Below are positions 46,371 through 56,509 of a stretch of DNA of 64,000 nt, piece after piece. The translations under genes were made by a program, and so were the position numbers. Within the stretch, counting starts at the first letter, position 1; every line of letters starts with the position of its first letter. The notes under the pieces are model-generated. The model was not told the DNA's origin. It saw nothing but the letters and a program-made list of their open reading frames with translations, and ran no database searches. The stretch is taken from contig CM055093.1 of assembly GCA_029204225.1 (NCBI GenBank), positions 455,001-519,000 of the forward strand. The letters run 5' to 3'. This DNA comes from Diphasiastrum complanatum (lineage: Eukaryota; Streptophyta; Lycopodiopsida; Lycopodiales; Lycopodiaceae).

Positions 46371-46873
46371 CAATGGATGAAAAAAGTGCCAGTCTACCCA
46401 GTTTTAATGGAAATGAAAATGAAGATGCAGATCTACATATTCAAAGATTCATGAATGTGTGTAGACAAAATTATGAAGAAGAAGATGAAGATATGTTTAG
46501 ATTATTTCCAGTAACATTGGATAATGTTGCTCTTGAATGATATTTAGTATTGAATCAAATTTTTTTTTGCAATTGGACAAAACTTAAAACAAGCTTCTTG
46601 GATAGGTTTAGAAGATAGAATTACTCTTCTGATATTATCAAATTATTAAGTGAAATATCAAAAGCTTTGTTGATAGAATCAATTGTTTGGCTAAAAGATT
46701 AAGTGAAGGACCAGGAGAAGAGTTTTTCTTATCTTGGTTTATATCAGGTTTGCCTGATGACATGGCATATAGTATTCTCTCAAAAGTTCCTAAGACTTTT
46801 GAGGAAGCTATCTCTAGGGCAGTTGTTATAGAACATGCTGATAAGATGATGACAGAAAATAGAAGAACTTGAT
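46371..46873 (+). pseudogene. Retrotransposon gag remnant (gypsy-like)
   Basis: MDEKSASLPSFNGNENEDADLHIQRFMNVC with FRLFPVTLDN, CNWTKLKTSFLDRF (46376-46610) in one frame, then after shifts RLSEGPGEEFFLSWFISGLPDDMAY and FEEAISRAVVIEHADKM (46687-46872). This order matches the capsid domain of gypsy-type gag (the W..LK..F..RF and F..GL segments). A stop replaces Trp in ALE-stop-YL near 46540. Confidence 0.7.
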
Positions 46874-46897
46874 AAGAAGAGTTGGATAGATAGATCC

Positions 46898-47842
46898 TTG
46901 GATGAATTTGATGTAGAAATCTCTTTCTACTATGCTACAGTACCATCTATTCCTAAAATTCTTATAGAAAATGAATCTTTTTATTCTGATGATCCTATTC
47001 AAACAAATCAGCTTTTTAAAATTAAAGAAAATATTATGGTGCAAGAAGGATGTAGTAAAAATGCTGAGTATGACTATAAGATTGATCAATCAAACGAAAT
47101 TACTGTTGTGATTGAAGAAAACAATTGTTGTGAAGATACTCAAGATGTGGTGCATTCCATTGATGTCTACCCGGAACTGATGGAGTCTTTATATAATGAT
47201 AATGAGAAATTATAAAATATATATGATGTTATAATTGATAAATATGCTAGGAAGTAGAACAAAATTATCAATCAAATTTTGCTGATTCTAACTTGTTGCA
47301 AAGTCAATGTATTTTGAAGGAAGAAATGATACTAAATGACATATCACAGTCTGAAAGTCAAATATTACCATTATTGGAGAATGATCAAGTGTTCTATAAT
47401 ACTTTTGTTGAAGTAGAAGAATCCATAAAAGAAATCATTACTTCCAATATGAGTGACATTGATGAAAAGTTTCAAGGTCAAAAGATAAATTTCATTCTTT
47501 CCAAGGAAAAAAATGACAGCTCATCTGATTCAAAGAAAGATCAAAATGATTGATAAGTTACAAGTTTTTCATGAATATGAGAAAGAGTTAATGCTAAGAG
47601 AATTAGAATTATCCAAGTTGGATCACTCATCTTTGAAGCTGATTAATAATGAGCTATATGAAGAAACTAATGTGAAAAATCAGAATGAAAGAGAAATGGA
47701 AGATTCTAAAAAAATAAATTCAATATACGATAATGAGATTTGTACCAAGAATACAAATGAAAATGTTCTTCAAGAGTTTAGCCATTGGAACTATGTTAAT
47801 TTTAAGGAAGGTGTTTGCTCTATTATGATACTTGCATTGTAA
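46898..47842 (+). pseudogene. Acidic, AT-rich ORF chain downstream of gag
   Basis: Three frames in series (46898-47215, 47293-47553, 47513-47842) rich in Glu, Asp, Asn, Ile and Lys, no domain recognised. They follow the gag remnant on the same strand and could be its diverged C-terminal region or a linker of the same polyprotein. No knuckle, protease or RT follows. Confidence 0.35.
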
Positions 47843-47940
47843 ATGGATTTAAGCAAAGGAAGCTATTCTCAAAGGCTCGCAAGCAACCATTTGCTAGCTT
47901 TTCTACTAGATCTTCTAAGTCATTAGATCTCATTCATAGT

Positions 47941-48480
47941 AGATTTGAAACTAGTTGAGTCTAATCCCTTGATCAGCCATGTCGAGTGACCAGCATCAAA
48001 ACCACACGTTAGGCATCAAATTTGAACTATTCCAAGTGATAGGTACCAAATTCAAGCTATTTCAATGTTTTGAAGTCACTATTATATTGGTTTCGTCACT
48101 CAATAGACAATTTCGAGTGATAAAGGCCAAAAATACAACTATCTTCAATGGTAGATAGCAAATTTGAGCTATCTGATGTGATGGGGATCAAATGTCAACA
48201 ATAACTGGTGCAACAAAATATACTAGATTTGAAACCAGTTGATTCTAATAACTTGATGAGCCATGTTGGGTGATAAGGAAAAAAATTACACATTGGGCAT
48301 CAAATTTTGATATTCCCAAACGATAGGCAACAAATTTAATCTATTTGGATGAAATCCCTCAAAGTTGATCACTCTACGAGGAGCCTCAAGCGAGAAGTGC
48401 CAAAATGAGACTTTTTACATTGATAGACATCAAGCTGTTTGAGCTATCTCATGTGATGCTGGTTAATTATGATTATTCAA
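47941..48480. repeat. 283-bp diverged tandem repeat
   Basis: AGATTTGAAAC(T/C)AGTTGA-TCTAAT starts at 47941 and at 48224; each is followed by GAGCCATGT-G-GTGA, CATCAAATTT and GATAGG-A(C/A)CAAATT. Within each unit the shorter motif GTGATAGG-ACCAAATT--AGCTAT recurs every ~60-80 bp. Confidence 0.75.
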
Positions 48481-48888
48481 TGGGCTATGTCAAGCGATAG
48501 GGACCAAAATAGAGTTGTTTCACATGTAAGTATCAAATTCAAGTTACTTGATTTTTCCAAACTCGGGATTTTGAAGATTTTGATGATTTTTTAAAAATGA
48601 CAAATATGTATTAATTACTGCTTAGTTTTCTAAATAGTTAAAATAAATCACACTTCTATTTCATAGTTTGCTTGAATCTGCTTCTTTTCTTCATGAATTT
48701 GACAATGTCATATTTGTTCAAGCAACTTGACATCGGTAAGGTATCTAAATGTTTTAGTGATAAAAATATTTGTGGATCTTGTGTGTACATATCAATTTTA
48801 ACTGTATATTTTAGCAAGTGTATTTTGTCAATATCATTAACATTCTTGTTAAAAATTGCAGATAAAATTTAATCATTCATTAGCGAAT
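48481..48888. other. AT-rich upstream region of the SET-domain gene
   Basis: No recognised coding domain. An open frame at 48672-48872 is hydrophobic and AT-driven. It may be the upstream part of the CACTA element but terminal repeats were not found. Confidence 0.35.
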
Positions 48889-50762
48889 ATGTCTTCTACT
48901 GAGGAAATGTCTCAAAACAGGTATATTTATTAAATGTACAGTAGATGTTATGTACTTAACATTTGGATTTGCAGCATTGTGTGTTGAATATAACTTTTTT
49001 GTTTTTTTTTCTATGATTGTTTAAAGCACGACGCCTCCACAATATAGCAAAAAGTTAAAAAAGATGCAATATTATTACAAAATGAAATCACGAAAAAGAG
49101 CACAAATGCTTGAGCAAAGACTTAGTGGAACATCATCGTCATCAAGTTCTGGTGCCCAGCCTCGGCCTAAATCGCAGGTACTATATAATTATTTGTTTAA
49201 AACTTAGGACTGTATTTATACACATATAAACTAGCTTGTAACATTAAGCTAATAATTTTAATTGTAAAATGAAATTAGTATCAACAGAGGTACATTGAAA
49301 GATATATTGTGAGTGCAAACAATGCAAAGGATTGAAATTTCGAGAAAGACGAATAGTGGCGCAACATCTGTGAAAGTTTGGAAAGCACATTGAGGAGTCC
49401 GATGTGGATTTGGAAGTACATTTTGACAATTTAGTATTGTTCTTATCACACACATATTTATAATTTTTTTGAAAAAAATAAAACTAATCCTTGTGTAATG
49501 TTTCACTCTTGCAGAATAATACATTGATGTCAATGTCTTATAACACATCGATTGACAATCTTATCGACAAGATAAGAAATATCGATTTTGGATCATCTTT
49601 GGCATTAGACGAAGATCTTGTTGATGATCATAATGATGTCACTACTCACTACACACCTCATGATGTGGAAGTTATGCATTTTTCCATTTCGCACGTCACT
49701 CACTCCACCACACCTCACATAGATCTTTCCATGGAATCTATTCATCCCATGATATCACTACACATAGATTCTATTCATCCCACGACACCTCACATGGATT
49801 CTATCCATCTCACAACACCTCACGCATATTCTACTATGGATTCTATTCATTCCACGATGTCACCACACATCGATTCTATCTATCTCATGACACCTCACAT
49901 CGATTCTATCCATCCCATGACACCTCACATCGATTCTATCCATCCCACATCACCTCACATACCTTGTGTAGAATCTCCTCTTCTTCCTATCCCATCTAGA
50001 TTTACTCCATTAAAAAAAAGAACATGACTTGGATGCATTTTGACAATATTTGAAAATGAACAACCAAATTTACGTACTGTTGACTTATCCAAGAATGTTT
50101 TAAATTCATTGACTGAGTCTCCCCTTCCTCCCTACCTAGAAGCATTGGTTAAGCCCTTTGATAGAAAGAAATATTCATGTTGGCCTGATAGAGTACCACT
50201 ACCATTATGTGGAACATCATTTTCATATTGGGGTCATATGTACATGATCAATCCAAATGAGCACTTTCCTAATGCGGAATTGGGTTTATTTTCTTTGACT
50301 AACATTGATGTCCCCTTGAATAGTGTTGTCACATTAATGCCTTATGCAGGACGTCAATACAATTGGGGTGATTGGCATGCTCTATGTCATCACCAATGGA
50401 GAATGCAGGTTTATGGCTTCAATGCCAATGCTTGTTCTTTGGAAGAGTGACGTGTGCAAGGAGAGAATGTTTTGAAATCACATCATATGTACATTGATGG
50501 GCATCCAGAAAAATATGGCAATATTGCTGCATATATAAATAGTTCCATTGGGCACCCTTCATTAACTAATTGTGATTTCAAGGAATGTACCAATGGAAAG
50601 GAAGAATACTTTTCTAGGAACTCAAAAAGTACATACGTAATGGTATGTGCGATAAGGCCCATTAAATGTGGTGAAGAGCTATTCATCAAATATAACTTTA
50701 ATCGCCCTCTTCCAAGATGTGTACAAAAGGCTTTGAGCCAAACTGAAGCATGTACCTTGTGA
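48889..50762 (+). CDS. Four-exon gene with SET-like domain, linked to CACTA transposase
   Basis: Predicted exons 48889-48920, 49027-49177, 49290-49433 and 49515-50762 keep phase (AG|GTATAT, CAG|GTACT, TTA|GTATTG donors). Exon 1-2: basic region (KKLKKMQYYYKMKSRKRAQM) and Ser run. Exon 3: C-E-C-K-Q-C finger with VAQHL-KFGKHI, a form seen at the start of CACTA-type proteins. Exon 4: TPHIDSIHP repeats, then a SET-like domain at about 50230-50710 (LGLFSLTNI, LMPYAGRQYNW, YIDGHPEKYGNIAAYINSS, CGEELFIKYNF). SET proteins methylate lysines, usually on histones; here the usual N-H-S is N-S-S while the final Tyr motif is kept. Four in-frame stops, all TGA at sites where CGA is expected, show recent decay or read-through. 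No other SET subfamily features (pre- or post-SET Cys) are seen. Confidence 0.55.
49730..49965 (+). repeat. 30-bp coding minisatellite (TPHIDSIHPM units)
   Basis: The unit CACATCGATTCTATCCATCC plus CATGACACCT repeats six to eight times with variants; the last three are nearly perfect and exactly 30 bp apart, keeping frame. Confidence 0.9.
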
Positions 50763-50875
50763 ATATCAAAATACATTTTATCTATTTAGTGAGAGCAAGT
50801 TATATTGAATGTGAATCAATTGTTTTTTTTATATGTTAATTGATGAATATGTTAATTTGTTTCCCATGTTTGAAG

Positions 50876-51241
50876 GACTATGAATTGTCATTTAGCTCTA
50901 GTGACGATGACAACAGTCACTCCATATCCAAAACAAGATTGGCATACGATGGGCCGCACATAAATCAACTATCACGTCGTGAGCGTATGGGATTGAGAGC
51001 TATGATAAAAATAGATGAACAACAACGTGCCAAAGCAAATCAGCCTCGATCTTCTTCTTCTTCTTCTTCTTCTTCAGAATCAAGATCAAGTGCTGAAAAT
51101 GATTTTTGCAAGTTGAAATTATGAACAACTTGATAAATAACGTCTATGAGCATCATGATATGGAAGAACACACTGAACATGATAGCAAATCATTTATTAG
51201 GGGCCGCTTCATTGCTTATATTGAACCTCCAAGCAAAATAT
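50876..51241 (+). pseudogene. Linker exons between SET-like ORF and transposase
   Basis: GAAG|GACTATG at 50875/50876 can be an acceptor; the exon encodes YELSFSSSDDDNSHS, GPHINQLSRRERMGL and a long Ser run to about 51115. A second frame (51121-51241) gives MNNLINNVYEHHDMEEHTEH. These have the acidic/Ser composition of the region before Tnp2 in CACTA proteins. Whether they join the SET-like ORF or the transposase cannot be decided. Confidence 0.45.
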
Positions 51242-51349
51242 AAATGGAGTGATACAAGTGTTACATCCTTATTTGGGTAAATAAAATTGAGATTTTTTTA
51301 TAAGAATTTAATAGATGTGTTGTTTAAGTCAAATGTTTTAATTGGCTAA

Positions 51350-52493
51350 ATGATCTTTCATTTCATTATGTATAGGTTATTGTGCAAACTACTCCCAGAA
51401 GGAAACACTATGTTAGAGACAAGAGGTGAGGCACGAAAAATATTGAGTGCAATGGGAATGGACTATACATTGCATCATGCTTGTCCAAAAGATTGCATCT
51501 TATATCGTGGTGAGTATCGAGGGTTAAAAGCTTGTCCTATATGTGATACTCCTCGATATCGAGATGACTTACAAGGGACCACTATCCCACGCAAGGTGTT
51601 ACAACACTTTCCAATAACCCCACAATTGCAATGATTGTTTCGTTGCAAGTCTCTTGCAGAACTTGTGAATTGGCTTGCTAGTCATCATTCTTCGGATGAG
51701 ATCATGAGAGTACCCTCAGACTCTCCTGCATGGAAACACATTAACAAAGAATATCCATGTTTTGCAAGTAAAACAAGAAATATAAGATTTGGACTTGCAA
51801 CAGACGGGGTTAACCCCTTTGGAAAAATGTCAAGCACGTGGTCTACTTGGCCAGTGGTGTTGGTCAACTATAACATTCCACCTTGGCTGAGCATAAAAAA
51901 GGACATCTCATGCTAGCACTTCTAATTCCTGGAAAACATAAAGTAAAAAATATGGATATCTACTTTGCACCATTGATTGAGGAACTAGAACTACTATGGA
52001 AGGGAGTCCAAGCATATGACATCTGACGTCCACTTCAAGACAAAACATTTTTGTTGCATGCGATGTTAATGTGGACTATGCATGACTATCCAGGATTGGG
52101 CGATTGTTCAGGTGACTATAAAATGAAATCATTTGTAATGTTTGTATATTTATTTTTTATGCATGCAATATTTATAATCTAAAAGAATTCTATTTATAAC
52201 ATGAATTTGATTTAATTCTTTTAGGTTTTACAACTTCTGGATATCACGCGTGTCTCATTTGTGGACCAAATATTGATGCTCGCCACTCACATCATTTAAA
52301 CAAAGTTGTGTATGAAAATCATCGCAAGTACTTGCATGATGAAAATCATCCATTTAGAAATGCTCATAGAAGAGGCTTTGGAGGAAGATCAGAAACAAGA
52401 ATGCCTCCAAAGAGAATGTCCATGGCAGATTGGCACAAACTTTGGATTGAATCCGAGACTAAGCCAATCAATGGTATGAAAAGTGTAGTGGAT
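51350..52493 (+). pseudogene. CACTA (En/Spm) transposase, Tnp2 / Transposase_21 type, truncated
   Basis: YRLLCKLLPEGNTML, MGMDYTLHHACPKDCILYRGEY, C-P-I-C (51350-51634); LFRCKSLAELVNWLASHH, NIRFGLATDGVNPFGKMSST-WS-WPVVLVNYNIPPWL (51635-51916), then frame-shifted LMLALLIPGKHKVKNMDIYFAPLIEEL, LLHAMLMWTMHDYPGLGDCSG, an intron of about 120 bp ending TTTTAG at 52224, and GFTTSGYHACLICGP..., RRGFGGRSETRMPPKR. This is the N-terminal half of a Tnp2 transposase including the TDG-NPF and DYP core motifs. It ends at 52493 because the LTR of a gypsy-like element inserted there; the C-terminal half was not found to the right. Confidence 0.9.
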
Positions 52494-53226
52494 TTCCTTG
52501 CCTAACCTGAATCCAAGATCTAGTCAATCTAGCATGAAAGAGACGGAGTTAGTTGTCACGCGTAGGTTCGTTTCCATGAGAGCAATAGTTTAGGTCATAT
52601 TTCAACATGAATGGAGGATTCACATCTATCTCTACATCCATTAACCCTACTCTTTAACACTACACATCCCTTAACACTAAACATCCACAGCAGAGATAGC
52701 TTACTCTTTCTCTCTCTCCCTTTCTCTCTCATAAAAAGAAACATACAATCCCAATAACACTCAGATCCAACAATTAGCAAAATCCAAATAAGCATGAGAG
52801 ATGGAGGAAAAGTGATAGAGAGCAAGGACATTCATCAATCCATTTCTGAAGAAAACCAATCTGCTTTATTGAAATGAGGAAATAAACATAAGGAGAAACT
52901 CGAGTTGGTCCCTTCTTATAGTAGAGAGGAGGACCCTGGCCTCTGAATCCTATTGGTCCAATCTTGCCTCTCTCTTTATTCAAATTTAAAAGAGTGTGGG
53001 AACCATTAAAATTGGAGAGAAACCCAACTTTATTCACTAACTTGACATTTAGGCCCTACGACATTAAAAGTCCCGCAAAAAGGCCTAAAGTCCTATTATT
53101 AACTTTTAACTAATCAATCAAATAACTGTGTGATCATCGGGTTGGACTTACACACGTAGGGTGCCATATCCCTCTCACTTATTAACTAGGGTTAGGGTTG
53201 CCTTGAGATCCGCAAACCCTCCAACA
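52494..53226 (-). mobile_element. LTR of gypsy-like element, copy 2
   Basis: On the minus strand TGTTGGAGGG (53226) to CCACTACA (52494), 733 bp, the inverted twin of 9150-9854. It is preceded on the minus strand by GGTGGGGGATAC as in copy 1. It disrupts the CACTA transposase. Confidence 0.85.
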
Positions 53227-53239
53227 GTATCCCCCACCA

Positions 53240-53820
53240 AAATTGGTGACGGCCCCACGACACCTACAATATGCAGTTATTGGGGACTTTTATTGGCTTC
53301 GTGCCGAATCTTGATTAAATGATGCTGCACCTTCTCCATAAAATCGAGACGTGCAGTATTAAAATCCAAATTGTGTGTCAGGAAACAACGGTAGGCTTCG
53401 GCAATCCACTTGGAGGTTGTCCATGATGTGAAGCGTGATTCCCAGGAGCCTCCCATCATTGCCGCACGAAAATATAAATGAGCAACCGACAACTGATCTT
53501 TGATTTGCTCTGAGGCCATCGGCTTATTTGGATCGAATGCTAGAGGAGGGAGGCAATCGTCCCATCTGGTTGCCATTGGCGCCAACAGAGTTAGATCTTT
53601 AGCAAACATTGCCGATTGTTGCACCGTTGGATCTGGAGAGTGGACATACTCTCGTTGATACGGGACAATAAAAAGCCATCGCTCTGGAATTTTCTCTGGA
53701 AATTTGCCATGTGTGGCAAATCAAAAAATTTTATGCCACATGAAAATTGGTTAAATAACAACCGTACGTGACACTTCCACGCGTGGATGTGCCACGCCGA
53801 CATATTTTGGCACTCAAATT
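53240..53820 (-). pseudogene. Second copy of the LTR-linked unknown ORF (C-terminal domain)
   Basis: Minus-strand frame 53624-53277 carries RWDDCLPPLAFDPNKPM, LYFRAAMMGGSWES, KWIAEAYRCFL and NLDFNTARLDFM, nearly the same as 8760-9051. REYVHSPDPT (53600-53660) is also shared. Upstream similarity fades near 53700 where palindromic CGTGGCA sequences begin, so the N-terminal and coiled-coil regions of copy 1 are missing here. Confidence 0.7.
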
Positions 53821-53981
53821 TCAAGTTTTAGTTTAAAAAAAATTTGCGTGGCACTGCCATGCGTGGCAGTGCCACGCAAAATTAATTTTTTTTTGCCGGA
53901 CCTCTCCTCCAACCTGGATTTCATCGGCAGGGTCCTCGAAAAAGTTTTAGCGTGGATATGCCATGCGTGGCAGTGCCACGC
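53769..53981. repeat. Palindrome cluster, GCGTGGCACTGCCA...TGGCAGTGCCACGC
   Basis: A perfect 17-bp inverted repeat with a 4-base loop (arms 53843-53859 and 53864-53880, loop TGCG) is flanked by two imperfect relatives, at about 53770-53797 and 53950-53981. The arms would form strong hairpins. GCCACGCATGGCAG words also appear singly nearby (54030-54040). Confidence 0.9.
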
Positions 53982-54019
53982 ATAAGAAAAATGTCAAAAT
54001 TTCGGCTAAGTATCGGGTT

Positions 54020-54291
54020 CGCGTAGCAACGTCGCGTGGCAAAACACACATATATGTAGTTGTGTATGGCTGCCGTTCCAACTGCTGCTCTCCCAACTCT
54101 TGTCTGTCCTGCTGTAGTCCTTCCTGCTGTTGTATTGCCAACTGTTGTTGCTCCAATAACCACCTCGCCAACTCAATTGTTCCACATCAATGCTTGAAAA
54201 TTCATTGGAATACCATATTCCACTTCAATCGCGTCTACGTCCTCTTGGCGTCGCCGTTGTCGCGGCCTTCTTTGAACTCTGTTTGCGTCCA
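54020..54291 (-). pseudogene. Gag-like N-terminal remnant, Gln-rich
   Basis: Minus strand: MDANRVQRRPRQRRR and EVEYGIPMNFQALMWNN, a TGA/shift, then LARWLLEQQQLAIQQQEGLQ and QELGEQQLERQ (54171-54060). A basic start followed by a Gln-rich amphipathic helix is typical of some gypsy gags. Its relation to the LTR copy at 52494 is unproven. Confidence 0.35.
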
Positions 54292-54539
54292 TTTCTCCGT
54301 AACCGTGATGAACTAACAATCATAGTCCAACTATCAAGTGATCATCAGAAATGAACCCGTATCAAATATATATACTCCAAGTCATCATCATGAATTGTGA
54401 ACATGACTATCATTACCTAGCTATTAGTGATACATATTATCACTTCCCAAAGATATATGCGCTTCCGTCATGATTCTCCCACAACTGACGTTGGTTGAAT
54501 GTAATGCCTGCCTTTAGAATGTCAAATAAGGAGTAGATT

Positions 54540-54924
54540 ACTCATCTATTGATATCCCCCTTTTCCTCCTGAGGGTGATAAACCTTTACTCTGCAATTGT
54601 TTACAATAAACGGCACCCCCGATGGGTTCTGCCAAGAAATCAGCACATTATTACCATATATATCCAAAATCCAGTATGGACCAATGCGGATCCTTGGATT
54701 TCAGCGTATTTGTAATACTCCCCAAGTACTACAGTACCAAATCTCCTTTCTTTAGTTCTCGCTCGTGAATGTGCTTGTCATACCATCGAGCTTGATGTTG
54801 TTTGATCAGCCAATTCTGCTAGTAACCAAAACATCGATGTTCCTCCAGTTTTTCCAATGCAATTAACCGCTCATGCAATACTTCATTGTTACCCAGATTA
54901 TATGCGGCTTGAATGTGAAGGCAT
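54540..54924 (-). pseudogene. Athila/Tat-type gypsy integrase C-terminal domain
   Basis: Minus strand: AYNLGNNEVLHERLIALEKL, QHQARWYDKHIHERELKKGDLVLQY, then NCRVKVYHPQEEKGD to about 54560, followed by a polypurine-like GAGGAAAAGGGGGATATC (54553-54570). It continues the element interrupted at 54925 by a MITE. The catalytic core between the second Asp and the Glu is missing. Confidence 0.75.
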
Positions 54925-55734
54925 TAGAGGAGTTCTAAATCCAAAAAAGATCGTTTGTAAATATTCTTTTTATCAAATTTTGCTTACATATGAATCAATC
55001 AAAACACTCGAATTTGAAATCTACGTAACGTAGCTCATTAAAATTGAAACAAAAGTTTTTTTTAATAATGGTATAATTCAGCGTCGGGGCAGTCCGCAAG
55101 CATGACGTGTTATTCATAGTATAGTATGCAATTTAACATTAAATATTACATAATTTTTTTTAACCATAGCTCTGATTGAGACGAAAAGTATATTGTTGGA
55201 AAGTGCTCAATGAGAGCTTTCCAACGATACCCTACATGACCTACTTTTGAGCTATCGTTAAAAAGTTATAGACAATCATCTAAAAAAAAAAAAAGTCAAA
55301 TATCGCTTATGTGTGCCCACAAAGTACCCTCTCATTGAGAGGGTGCTCTATCCACGTAGAGAAGAGATATTTGGTCAAAAGAGTCCTTAATCCATGCACA
55401 GAAGAAGTATTAGGTCTTTTTAAACTTTGACCGGCTATAACTTTTGAATGGTTGTCGGAATAGTCATCTAGGGTACCATTGGAAAGCTCTCGTCGAGCGC
55501 TTTCCAACGGTATAGTTTTTGTCTCAATCGAAACTACACTTAAAAAGTTATACTTTTTTAATGAACTACAAATGATAATGTACATAGAATGGTTATGCAT
55601 CAAAAATAGTGCGAGCAGAAATGGAAAAGCATTTGGGCAGGAAAATGAATTTATTTCAATAATTTACATTAATAAACTTTTTCAATCTACGTGGCATTTC
55701 TTATAGTGTCTTTTTTGGATTCAGAATTTCTCTA
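54925..55734. mobile_element. MITE-like element, copy 2 (TA target duplication)
   Basis: Ends GAGGAGTTCTAAATCC (54927) and GGATTCAGAATTTCTC (to 55732) are inverted repeats of each other and nearly identical to copy 1 at 24783-25149, including the AAAAAAGA extension. TA flanks both sides. Length 806 bp; it shares TTTTGAGCTAT-GTTAAAAAGTTAT internal words with copy 1 and has its own inner duplication. No transposase. Confidence 0.8.
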
Positions 55735-56500
55735 ATGGTTGGCCGTAATCCGTTGTAGCGTAATCTGTCGCTACAACAATTTATTTATGCCCATTTGCCG
55801 AAGCCGGGTTAATTTTACCAATGAAATCCAACCCCCATCGCTGAAACGACTCTATTGGATGTAATGGTACCAGTGGATAATCCATCGTGGGAACCGGCCG
55901 CAACCTTGCCGTTGACAAACATCGCAGCTATGGCAGACTATTGTACTATCTTTCCATAGCCTTGGCCACCAAAAGCCTGTCTGCAAAATCTTATGCACAG
56001 TTATTTCAGTGCCAAAATGTCCACCCTCAAACCCGGAATGAGCTTCATCAATAATAGCCTGTATATCTTGCGACTGGACACTCAACACTTGATCATGACC
56101 GTGTTTGAACAATTGATCTTCAATTACTTGAAAGTCACGCGATCGCCAAATCAACGGGCACCATTGAGATTTCTTAAAATGCCCCAGAAACGTTCCATGC
56201 GTTAAAAAATTAAATAAATCACCATACCAAGTATCATATAATGGCTCCGAACTAAACAACTGAGGATCTGGCATTTCATCAATGCCCTCCTTGGTATCCC
56301 CCATCTCAATGCGAGGCAATTGATCAGCGACCGTATGTACTCTGCCTGGTCTAATCCAAATTTCAAATTCAAACTCCTGGAATAGAATCATCCACCTCGC
56401 AAGCCTACCAGCAATTGCTGGTTTAAGAACTAAATACAATAAAGGTTGATGATCCATGTAGACGACGAATCTATTATCCAACAGAAAATGTCAAAACTTG
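55735..56500 (-). pseudogene. Gypsy RNase H end and integrase N-terminal region
   Basis: Minus strand: VYMDHQPLLYLVL, LARWMILFQEFEFEIWIRPG, VADQLPRIE (RNase H end), then DEAHSGFEGGHFGTEITVHKIL, FWWPRLWKDS, C-D-V-C (H2C2 finger), then in a shifted frame WGLDFIGKINPAS with the first catalytic Asp and VVATDY near 55760. The MITE begins soon after. Confidence 0.9.
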
Positions 56501-56509
56501 TGAAGATCA

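Noticed and set aside
54003-54316. Cys-rich plus-strand ORF (repeated CCSP/CCC)
   Set aside because: It is the antisense of a Gln-rich gag-like frame (CAG/CAA against CTG/TTG); no signal or toxin-like spacing.
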